Assembly (NCBI RefSeq): GCF_036320965.1
Contig: NC_092276.1
Coordinates: 7,355,282 to 7,419,281 of the forward strand
Reading direction: 5' to 3'
DNA from: Panulirus ornatus
Taxonomy: Eukaryota > Arthropoda > Malacostraca > Decapoda > Palinuridae
Length of the DNA: 64,000 nt
The notes under the pieces are model-generated. The model did not search any database, had not been told where the DNA came from, and worked only from the letters and a program-made list of their open reading frames with translations. The position numbers and the translations under genes were made by a program. Shown here piece by piece: positions 11,486 to 21,583 of this stretch; the first letter of the stretch is position 1, and every line of letters begins with the position of its first letter.

Positions 11486-14400
11486 AGAATACTTGCACCC
11501 ACACATATATCTGTCTTGGAGCTACCAGTGAAGTGGACATATGAGATATACACTATGGAAGCGTTCAATAGACCCGTATATTGCACAAATTATAACACAT
11601 TACTTCTGTACTGTAGGGTATTGTGCCATTTGTCAGACTAATATATAATTATTCCATGTACGTAGAATGGGTGTGATCACTTGAAGGAGCACAGTAAAAA
11701 ATAAAAATTGGTACCAACATTCAGAGATTTTTGGCATTAATTAGGACTATGTGACGCCAAGCATAAGGCCCTTGACCCTGGCACCCCATAATGACCAGGT
11801 GTAGCAGTGTTTCAAGCCGGTACTTCATACTGTGATAAAACATTACAATGAGGGAATGTTAAAAATTATTCCCCAAAAGTGTTACGCAGTACCTGTTTGT
11901 TTCTCAGTGCAGTATGCAGTACAGCTAGTGAATGGAAGTATGTTACTAACGCAGTTGTTCGTTTTGTTCCTAAAGCTATCTTGATAAGGGTGGGAAAGCA
12001 ATTGGATATGAAATAATTATTGTAACAATTGCAGTAGTAGGTGGCCAGGGAATCGGTAGCTCAGCCGCTGGCTGTCGCATTTGCACGGTACTTAATCATG
12101 TGTGCGACTAGTTTATTTCACTAGAATACTGAACAGTAAGATAAATTTTGAGTCTTAATGAGATAGGTAAGGTTCTGTAGATTTTGTTTACATTAGTATT
12201 GCTAAAACTATTTATCCCTACAATTTTCCTTCATGTCCTATTTTCGCCGTATTTAGTGTAATGTCGTTCTCTGTAATATGATCCTCATATTAATGTTCTG
12301 CAACTATTACTGTGTTTTCTTATAGCTCCATTAGCAATAAGATGGCTATTCTAACATATGCTTTTGGAGAGAATAAAAAAAAAATTATAATTAGAATCCG
12401 GATTCAGCCCAGAACGCATCTCTACTTTGAACCGTTCGCAGTTGAACGTTGTTTCGCTTGGTTCGAACTTAGTTCGAATCAGAGGCTTAAACTAAGGGAC
12501 TGAATCTGCTTCAGGGACTCGACCATTTGATTTGGTGAAGCACCTCGTGTTATTTCCCTGACTAAAGTGTGCAAGTCCTATAAATTGCTGTGACCATCAT
12601 TTAAATTGAAGGTATTGTTGATGTCTTATGTGGCTGTATTACTGTTATATAGAGATAAGGCAAGTTAAAGGACTCGCGTATGTATATTGCTATTGAAGCA
12701 ACGTTTTATAAATGAGTCCTGCTGGCGATAAAGAGCAGCATTTTCACATTTTGTTGTGCGTCACATTTTGTTGTATCATATTCAAATGTTCAGTAACAAT
12801 ATTGTCTTAAGTTAATGAAGTTTAGTTGCACACCCTTCTGCCAACATCAAGGTTATCATTTTTAGTGTTTGTAGTGACATTTACTAATTTTAACCTAGTT
12901 ATCCCTAGTTCAATGTCTTACGTGAAATTTTTTTTTAAATGTCCAGAATAGCTCCACATTGCTGTTATCCTTGTGTGCTCTACGATGTTAGTGTTAAAAG
13001 AATACAATAAGAGTTGCAGAACTTGGATGTTAGTGAACGATGTTATGGAAAATGTTAGGGGTTCTGCTCGTCAGGGAGAATGAGGTCATTGTGATAGTAT
13101 ACACATGTAAGATATTAGAAAAACCTTTGAAATTTTCACTTATCAATAGATGATTATACCTCAGTTCTAACTGCAGATGGTTCCACTATACTCTGAAAGT
13201 CACTAAGATACAAGATTGCAGTAAGGTCAATGAAATACACTTCTGATATTTTGGGAGACGCAGTTGAGTAATGAAATACATATTTAAGTGGCTTATTTTT
13301 TGACATTATGATTTTGATTCATGATCACCATCCTGATGAGACTATACTTTTGTATCTAGTATCTCATTTTGCCCTCCAGACTTATGTAATTTTCCATGGG
13401 AAGTTGTATCTTATATCACTTGTTTTCTGGTTGTATTATTATTATACAGGATATTCATTCATTTCATTTTCAGGAAGTTATTTTCCATACAAGAAACTCC
13501 CATTCTTTACAATGACCTGCAAGTAGTGTTACATCATCAGGATGGAAATTGCAAAACAAAATTGTATTTATTCACAAAAAAAGATAAGGTGCTAATAGGA
13601 ATATCTTGAGTCACCTGGGTCTCCTGCAGTACGAGGAGTATTTCATTGATGCTCCAGCAGTCTTTGTATGTTTTGGTGGATTTTCTTTTTTAGGGAACCC
13701 CCAAATGCTAGGAGAAATATAGTAACATTATATTCATCTATTGGGGATCACATGTCATGTTTGTTGACATCTTGCAACGTGGTGGTGTGTTTTAGTGACT
13801 GGTATATTTCAACTAGATCATGAAGCATTAAGATTGCATCATGACTGCTTGGGAGGGTCACTGAGATTTATCTTTAGTTCTGTTGAATTTTTACAGGGTT
13901 AGCTACTTATGCATTCATGAACTTCATATATTTCCTGATGTACCACCTTCACTTAATTTAATGTCACTTATTATGAAAGTTATGGTAGGTTGATTCTCTA
14001 CCATATGTATGTAATCACTATAGATTATATAAAATATCTAAAACTTTGCCATTCATAAAAGCTATATTTGATGTAGAACTAAATTAGACTTTTACCTAAG
14101 CTTCAGTAAGCTGGTTTATAGTCACCTTGTATACTCATGAAAGATCCTTATGTAAAATTGTGGTGATTTATTTGCTTAACTAGTCATTGAAACTAGCTTT
14201 TGATATTAATGCATGATCTTGAGCATTTTATTTCATTCTGAAATTCCAGGTTAGGGGCATCATAGATATAACATGGAAATAGAATGACTCTTACTATATG
14301 CTGGACCCCTCGTTCTTAGTATAGGTGATTCAGACAGAAGGGTTGTGATTTGTATTTTCTTTGTACAATAATGTGACATATAGATGTTTGATGACCATGG

Positions 14401-14756
14401 AAAATATGGGATGAAAATAAGTGAAACATTTTTGAAAGTTGGCAGAATCAGCAATAATCATACCAGACTTCCCCAATCAACCTAAGTTTACCTAACATGT
14501 AAAAATCCAGTTTAGCTCCATATAGCTACAATATTAGCATTGTTTTGCATTGCTAGTGTAGTGTTTAAGAGCTCTCAGAGCCGGATGAAATATTGATTAA
14601 TACTGAATAAAGCAGTAGCAGTGTATATCAGCAAACACTGGGTTAATTAATGTAATATTGAGTGTAGTCAGCCTTGTGTGAAAAGTCATCAGGACCTTTG
14701 AAAACCTCTAATGATAGTCAAAATTGTATTGTAAAAATATTTTCCTCTGCTATTTC
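11486..14756. other. Low-repeat, AT-rich region with no supported gene
   Basis: This 3.3 kb does not match the RTE family and holds no open frame above about 72 codons with recognisable content. I see no paired splice signals around a conserved peptide, no tRNA with both internal promoter boxes and no tandem array. It may be intergenic or intronic sequence of a gene outside the window. Confidence 0.6.
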
Positions 14757-15216
14757 CTGTTAGTTGAGGTAGCACAAGAAATGCATGAACAGGCTCATTT
14801 GTTCTCATCCATATCATGTGTAATGCACTGAACCAGAATTCCCCATCCACAGTCAAGCCCTACAGACCTTTCTGTAGTTTCTCTTCACTGCTTCATGTGC
14901 CCTTGCTCTGTGTATTGACAGCTTGTTGACCCCTGTATACCACATTGCTCTGATTTGTTCTGTTCATGCATGCCTCATACCCTTTTACACATTTAGGATC
15001 TGATAACTCAAAAGTATCTTTCACTGCACCCTTCCATCTCATTCTTGGTTGTTCATTAGGTAGTAGGCAACTACTGACTAAGGAGGTATTACTGATACTA
15101 GCCACCTGGGTTTAGGGAGTGTCAGTTATGGCTGTTTAGTGAGTCAGCACTTCATTTGCTATTAAGTTTCACTCCTGTGGACCAGGTTGTAGTTTTTTCA
15201 TTTTGCCTAATCTACA

Positions 15217-15293
15217 CATGAGCTCTGGAATGCGGTCTACAAAGATAGTTTCCCCATGAGCTCTGGAATGCGGTCTACAAAGATAGTTTCCCC
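15217..15293. repeat. 38-bp direct tandem repeat, two units
   Basis: The block from catgagctctggaatgcgg to the C-run after agatagttt occurs at 15217 and again at 15255 without visible change. It is a recent local duplication inside the segment that interrupts the old RTE copy. Confidence 0.9.
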
Positions 15294-15315
15294 GTCCCAC
15301 ACATGACTTGTTCTT

Positions 15316-15364
15316 CGTGATTTTAAATTTCTTGAGATTACGTGATTTTAAATTTCTTGAGAGT
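15316..15364. repeat. 25-bp direct tandem repeat, two units
   Basis: The block cgtgattttaaatttcttga recurs with a 25-base period at 15316 and 15341. It lies 23 bases after the 38-bp repeat; the two are unrelated in sequence. Confidence 0.85.
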
Positions 15365-16140
15365 AGTACTTTGCACTATCCTTGCCTTTTGGCAAAGACA
15401 TATTGTAAGAACTTTTAAGTGAGTACTCGTCCTTGTTCCCACAGCCTCTTCTGTACCTTTTTAGTTAGGCTCATGCCTTACATCCGTACAGCTCTGTTGA
15501 GAGTTCTATATCATCAGACATACCCATCTTTCCACACATATCATTTTTCTCTTTTCACTCACTCCTCAAGAAGGACAGGACCTTTGACCCCTTACTTACC
15601 CAGTGGTTTGCTTTATCTCTTATAGTATCATGCATTGCCATGTCCACCCTTGTGTGGCAAAAACTTCCCACTTCCTCCAGGTTCACTCCATTTAAACTCA
15701 CACATTCTTGTCTCTCTTCTGTGGTAAACCTCATTACCTAACTTTTATTCTCATTAACTCTCGTCATCTTCCTTTCACATACTTTTCCAAACTTAAGTTT
15801 CTCACTTGAGTCTGTCACCAGAGCTATGTCATCTGCAAACAGTAACCTGCTCCTCTCCCAGGCTTTCCCATCCCCATGATTTGTCCTAGTAACTCTAGCA
15901 AAATTTATTGTGCAACCAGTGCTCATCCTGTGAACGGTAGTGCAAAAGGACTACTAGGTCACAAAGGGTTTAGTTAGGCACACCCCAGTGCGTTGATATT
16001 ACATAAGATGTTACAATTTATAACAGGTATATCATTACATATATTGGATAGTTGCATATGTCAAGTTTTACCGAGTAGATGCAAAAAGTGTATATACAAA
16101 CTTAGAATTTCAGATAACTTGTTATTAATATTATGATATT

Positions 16141-16840
16141 GGGACATTTCTTGCAGGGTTTGTTTAGGTCTGTCCCTAACAGGTTCTATTTTTTTCACAC
16201 TCTAAGACATAGTGTTTTAGTTTGTGTCCAAATCTTTAACCACAAACTTTACAATTCACTTGATAACCATCTCCGGTAGGCCATTACTCTAGCAATTACA
16301 ACTAATTGTAATTTGCAGATCTTATTACTTTCTCCGTATACGTTGTACTTTACACATTTCCCTGATAGAAAATGTTTTTACTTGTGCTTATCTGAACTAG
16401 TCTTTGTGCTTCAAAGAGGTCGGTTAGTTCCTTACTAATTACAGTTTTGAGTCTTCAACATCACCTTTATTAAGTGTAAGTTTGGCGAAAGCATCAACTT
16501 TGTCATGCTCATGGAGGCCTCTATGAGAAGAAATCCACAACAGTTTAATCGAATCCCTTGAGCAATAATATCTGAGTATTTTTGTCTGGCTTCAAAGACC
16601 AGCATGTTACATTCTGATCTCAGGGTGTTAAGGGCAGATAGTGAAGATAAAGATTCAGGGAGGATTAAATTGTTTGTGGCAGTAATTTGTACCTGCTCAA
16701 GATTGATAAGTATGGTGAACAATTCAGTTTGTAGAGTAGATGCCCAGTTGTTTATCCTTACATTTTTCTCTAATGTATTACTATTGGCTGGATCACAATG
16801 GTAGAACTGCCTGCCCTCCCAGTAGAAGAATTGCAAGAAC
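16141..16840 (-). mobile_element. RNase H domain fragment of a different non-LTR retrotransposon
   Basis: On the minus strand, 16836-16560 encodes an RNase H-like stretch: NWASTLQTELFTIL, carrying the Glu-containing motif, then SLSSLSALN, where the usual Asp of the DS pair is not kept. A one-base shift near 16545 moves the rest into another frame, which reads WISSHRGLHEHDKVDAFAK with the His and last Asp of the domain (16545-16480). Further down (about 16250-16180) a CKVCG then HKLKHYVLEC pattern looks like the zinc-binding segment that follows RNase H in I/Jockey-like elements. RTE elements lack RNase H, so this is a separate family. It is frameshifted and truncated at both ends. The 200 bases below it (15936-16140) show nothing I recognise. 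Confidence 0.75.
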
Positions 16841-16844
16841 CGTC

Positions 16845-18630
16845 AGTATATTTTGGCCTTGATGATGTGTGAGGCTTGTGAACTTCTTGCCTGCTTGTTC
16901 CACAGCCCTGTAGCTTTACCAAAAGTGGTCCATTACATCTTCCTGAAGGATAGTGAGTCCTTCAAGGCCTTGTCAGTGTCGGAGGTGGTCACAAGGTTCA
17001 TGGTGTGGGCAGTGCACATTATGTTCTTCGGCAGGATATATTCAGATTCTTCCGTAGAACCGGCTGAAAATATATTCAATTAGTATGTTTGAATGAAAAT
17101 AGAATACTCTACATGACTTGTAAAAAGTGAAAGAACTCAAGAAATAATCAATAATCCATATTCACCTTCTGACACCAGTGCTAGATTCTCAACCTGTACA
17201 ACGTCCACATCATTGGTCTGCCCCACACCTTCCTCTTCCTGGACCTCCTCAGGCAACTCCTCGTTTGTTTTGCCAGACACTGCACAGACATAGTTAACAT
17301 ACTTTTTTATTTAGTGCTATAGAAAAAATGAAAAATAGATAATTAGAGGAATAAACGAATGCAAATAATGAAATATAAAAATCTTACTTTAATGCCTTGA
17401 CAACATTGCTGTCATTGTCAGTAGTAGTCCCATAGACCTTTGACTTGATTGCAAAGTAGAAGTGGACTTTGTACCTCTCTTTTTGCAAGGATGTTGAAGG
17501 TGTGTCATCCAGTGAGTTGTCTATGTGCTAAGACTGAATTTTGACTGTGGAGGGTTTCCTGGTCAATCCAGTGTACAGTCATCCCTATGAATGCCCTGAA
17601 ATGAAAAGGATTATGGAATACTTTGAATTGATTCAATTGAAATGTTATCTCTATAAAATTGTCATTTATATTTCAAAAGCAATGTTTATTAATGTTCTTT
17701 TGATTGAAAAATTGTCATTTATATTTCAAAAGCAATGTTTATTAATGTTCTTTTGATTGAAGTAAAAGTGATTTGATTAAAATTTAAGCATACTTGTGGG
17801 CACATCTTCAAACATCTGCTGTAGTAGAGACCCAATGTACAGAGTTTAGGACGTCCTTTAGGTGCTGCCTCTTCTCATCAAACCTTCAGAAGTTTATTAA
17901 AAGATATAATGAGTAATACTGATGTTTTCTGATGAATATTTATTTGTCGATCGAAACTTATGTTTAACTTCAATTACTAGGACATTCATTTGCATATGTT
18001 TATATTAGTATGGTCACTATGACACTGAATCTCGATGCCTGCAAGGGTTGAATAGCAAAACAAACATACCTTTCTTCAATATGCCTGGTAAGCATCTGCC
18101 TGGACATTACATGTTGACCAGGAACACAGGTGTTAATAAAGTCCTTCCACGAATCAGAGTTGATGACGTTGAGTGGCAACATGTTGTCCACAAAGAAGTG
18201 ACCAACTAATTGAAAAGAAATGCAAATTCCTTATGTTTCATCATAACTCACTGACTTAAAGACAGACAGAGTTGAAAGAGTGTTGATTAGATTTACTGAC
18301 CTTTTCAAAGAGACCCTTGGTGACTCTCGATGGTACAGTCATGGTCTCCTGTAGTTGGCTGAACCATGGTCCTTTGCCTTTTGTCACCGAGGTGCTCCAG
18401 ACACTCGCTTGGCCTAACTCATCAAGAATAAGTTCTTGTTCCGTTGACACAGCAAGCAGTTGTATTCCAGACTCTCCTCACTCTTGGGGCCCTGTATTCA
18501 AAATATTTGTCCAGGTACGGCCAAGGGTTACTGGATCCAGTTTTTCCGCAAGGAGCTCCAGTTCCTTGACCTGAGGTTGAAGGACTGACAACACTAGATT
18601 TAGATTCTCCTTTACCTTCAGGCATTGAAA
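16845..18630 (-). pseudogene. Decayed intron-containing hAT-family transposase
   Basis: Minus-strand exon-like blocks carry hAT signatures in the right order. Block a (18625-18303): a BED-like N-terminus with NPWPYLDKYFEY. Block b (18205-18070): DNMLPLNV then VMSRQMLTR. Block c (about 17880-17795): VSTTADV. Block d (17595-17388): GMTVHWIDQ and GTTTDNDSNVVKALK, containing an expected catalytic Asp. Block e (17279-17166): an acidic linker. Block f (17063-about 16850): ILPKNIMCTAHTMNLV and ATGLWNKQARSS. Blocks b, d, e and f have AG acceptors, and blocks a, b, d and e have GT donors (for example gtatgt after block b). Blocks a, d and f contain frameshifts or stops. The C-terminal dimerisation domain is missing and the RNase H retrotransposon fragment follows. 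hAT transposases cut and paste DNA; this copy is not functional as read. A domesticated gene is possible but argued against by the lesions. Confidence 0.6.
17656..17760. repeat. 52-bp direct tandem repeat, two units
   Basis: The block from aaattgtcatttatatttc to ttcttttgattga occurs twice with a 52-base period. It lies between exon-like blocks c and d of the hAT relic, in presumed intron sequence. Confidence 0.9.
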
Positions 18631-18789
18631 CACATTCGATTTCAGTTTCAGTCTCTTTCTGAGTCTTCTTGATGAAACAAAATATTATCTTTCTCCAAAT
18701 AATGTTTAATCACCCCAGAATCATTCAGAAAGATACTGTATGAAAGGTTGTTGTACTGATTTAAGTTTGTTAGACAAAGTGAATTCATT

Positions 18790-18940
18790 AATTTTTTTTT
18801 ATTATACTTAATTGCTGTCTTCTGCGTTAGCAAGGTAGCATAAGGAAACAGACGAAAGAATGGCCCAACCCCCCACTAACACATGTATATACATGAATGC
18901 CCACACATGCACATATATGTACCTATATGTACATATATGT
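18790..18940 (-). mobile_element. RTE 3' tail fragment
   Basis: On the minus strand this is the last part of the family 3' UTR, ending in the gctaccttgctaacgc-like block and an A-rich tail (18790-18812 as T-rich on the plus strand). It stops at 18940, where plus-strand copy H begins. The 150 bases before it (18641-18789) match nothing I recognise. Confidence 0.8.
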
Positions 18941-21583
18941 TTAAAAAGAGAGATATACATAAGTATACGTATGTAAGTAGGAGAGATGGCCAGAGAGCGT
19001 TATTGGATTACGTGTTAATTGATAGGCGCGCAAAAGAGAGACTTTTGGATGTTAATGTGCTGAGAGGTGCAACTGGAGGGATGTCTGATAATTATCTTGT
19101 GGAGACGAAGGTGAAGATTTGTAGAGGTTTTCAGAAAAGGAGAGAGAATGTTGGGGTGAAGAGAGTGGTGAGAGTAAGTGAGCTTGGGAAGGAGACGTGT
19201 GAGGAAGTACCAGGAGAGACTGAGTGCAGCATGGAAAAAGGTGAGAACAAAGCAGGTAAGGGGAGTGGGGGAGGAATGGGATGCATTTAGGGAAGCAGTG
19301 ATGGCTTGCGCAAAAGATGCTTGTGGCATGAGAAGTGTGGGAGGTGGGCAGATTAGAAAGGGTAGTGAGTGGTGGGATGAAGAAGTAAGATTATTAGTGA
19401 AAGAGAAGAGAGAGGCATTTGGACAATTTTTGCAGGGAAATAATGCAATTGAGTGGGAGATGTATAAAAGAAAGAGGCAAGAGGTCAAGAGAAAGGTGCA
19501 AGAAGTGAAAAAGAGGGGAAATGAGAGTTGGGGTGAGAGAGTATCATTAAATTTTAGGGAGAATAAAAAGATGTTTTGGAAGGAGGTAAATAAAGTGTGT
19601 AAGACAAGGGAACAAATGGGAACTGCAGTGAAGGGGGCTAATGGGGAGGTGATAACAAGTAGTGGTGATGTGAGAAGGAGATGGAGTGAGTATTTTGAAG
19701 TTTTGTTGAATGTGTTTGATGATAGAGTGGCAGATATAGAGTGTTTTGGTCGAGGTGGTGTGCAGAGTGAGAGGGTTAGGGAAAATGATTTGGTAAACTG
19801 AGAAAAGGTGGTAAAAGCTTTGCGGAAAATGAAAGCTGGCAAGGCAGCAGGTTTGGATGGTATTGCAGTGGAATTTATAAAAAAAATGGGGTGACTGTGT
19901 TGTTGACTGGTTGGTAAGGCTATTTAATGTATGTGTGACTCATGTTGAGGTGCCTGAGGATTGGCAGAATGCTTGCATAGTGCCATTGTACAAAGGCAAA
20001 GGGGACGAAGGTGAGTGCTCAAATTACAGAGGTATAAGTTTGTTGAGTATTCCTGGTAAATTCTATGGGAGGGTATTGATTGAGAGGGTGAAGGCATGTA
20101 CAGAGCATCAGATTGGGGAAGAGCAGTGTGGTTTCAGAAGTGGCAGAGGATGTGTGGATCAGGTGTTTACTTTGATTAATGTATGTGAGAAATACTTAGA
20201 AAAGCAAATGGATTTGTATGTAGCATTTATGGATCTGGAGAAGGCATATGATAGAGTTGATAGAGATGCTATGTGGAAGGTATTAAGAATATATGGTGTG
20301 GGAGGCAAGTTGTTAGAAGCACTTTAAAGTTTTTATCGAGGATGTAAGGCATGTGTATGTGTAGGAAGAGAGGAAAGTGATTGTTTCTCAGTGAATGTAG
20401 GTTTGCGTGAGGGGTGTGTGATGTCTCCATGGTTGTTTAATTTGTTTATGGATGGGGTTGTTAGGGAGGTGAATGCAAGAGTTTTAGAAAGAGGGGCAAG
20501 TATGCAGTCTGTTGTGGATGAGAGAGCTTGGGAAGTGAGTCAGTTGTTGTTCGCTGATGATACAGTGCTGGTGGCTGATTCATGTGAGAAACTGCTGAAG
20601 CTGGTGACTGAGTTTGGTAAAGTGTGTGAAAGAAGAAAGTTGAGAGTAGATGTGAATAAGAGTAAGTTTATTAGGTACAGTAGGGTTGAGGGTCAAGTCA
20701 ATTGGGAGGTAAGTTTGAATGGAGAAAAACTGGAAGTGAAGTGTTTTAGATATCTGGGAGTGGATTTGGCAGTGGATGGAACCATGGAAGCAGAAGTGAA
20801 TCATGGGTGGGGGAGGGGGCGAAAATTTTGGGAGCCTTGAAGAATGTGTGAAAGTCGAGAACATTATCTCGGAAAGCAAAAATGGGTATGTTTGAAGGAA
20901 TAGTGGTTCCAACAATGTTGTATGGTTGCGAGGCATGGGCTATGGATAGAGTTGTACGCATGAGGGTGGATGTGCTGGAAATGAGATGTTTGAGGACAAT
21001 ATGTGGTGTGAGGTGGTTTGATCGAGTAAGTAATGTAAGGGTAAGAGAGATGTGTGGTAATAAAAAGAGTGTGGTTGAGAGAGCAGACGATGGTGTTTTG
21101 AAATGGTTTGGTCACATGGAGAGAATGAGTGAGGAAAGATTGACCAAGAGGATATATGTGTTAGAGGTGGAGGGAACGAGGAGAAGTGGGAGACCAAATT
21201 GGAGGTGGAAAGATGGAGTGAAAAAGATTTTGAGTGATTGGTGCCTGAACATGCAGGAGGGTGAAAGGCGTGCAAGGAATAGAGTGAATTGGAACAATGT
21301 GGTATACTGGGGTCAACGTACTGTAAATGGATTGAACCAGGGCATGTGAAGCGTCGGGTAAACCATGGAAAGTTGTGTGGGGCCTGGATGTGGAAAGGGA
21401 GCTGTGGTTTCAGTGCATTAATACATGACAGCTAGAGACTGAGTGTGAACCACTGGGGCCTTTGTTGTCTTTTCCTAGCGCAACCTTGCACACATGAGAG
21501 GGGAGGGGGTTGTTATTTTATGGGTGGCGAGGTGGCGATGGAAATGAATAAAGGCAGACAGTATGAATTATGTACATGTGTAT
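18941..21583 (+). mobile_element. RTE copy H: 5'-truncated, interrupted in its 3' UTR
   Basis: The copy begins at FKKRDIHKY in the endonuclease and covers the linker, RT and C-terminus. The frame is broken by small indels: open parts are 18941-19290, 19178-19801, 19911-20327, 20391-20840 and 20882-21349. RT motif C (FADDTVLVAD) is intact near 20550, but motif B reads GLREGCVMSP. The long-form 3' UTR runs from 21350 and stops at 21583, inside a TG/TA-rich tract. The missing end of the same UTR is found at 24201-24388, on the far side of copy I, so H is one element split by a nested insertion. Confidence 0.85.

Larger units (their letters stand above)
14757..15935 (-). mobile_element. Old, heavily decayed RTE copy
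   Basis: Minus-strand pieces in correct order: LLFADDIALVTDS (about 15860-15820), NENKS (about 15740), a YGCKA-like remnant near 15490, then RMRWKGAVK and VVYRGQQAVN (about 15050-14920) and a 3' UTR remnant down to 14757. The section between about 15110 and 15405 does not match the family and carries two short tandem repeats, so part of the C-terminal domain has been replaced. Divergence is much higher than in neighbouring copies, which marks an older wave. Confidence 0.7.

Noticed and set aside
12050..12130. Possible tRNA or tRNA-derived SINE head (tagctcagccgctgg resembles a box A)
   Set aside because: No matching box B within the expected distance and no cloverleaf can be drawn.
12312..12503. 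63-codon open frame in the low-repeat region
   Set aside because: Length is within chance for AT-rich DNA; no domain, no splice context, no conserved composition.
13308..13526. 72-codon hydrophobic open frame that could be read as a membrane protein
   Set aside because: Its hydrophobicity follows from T-rich sequence; there is no start context or neighbouring exon support.
16604..17083. Plus-strand open frames over the RNase H and hAT relics
   Set aside because: They lie opposite the minus-strand blocks that carry the recognisable motifs and have none themselves.
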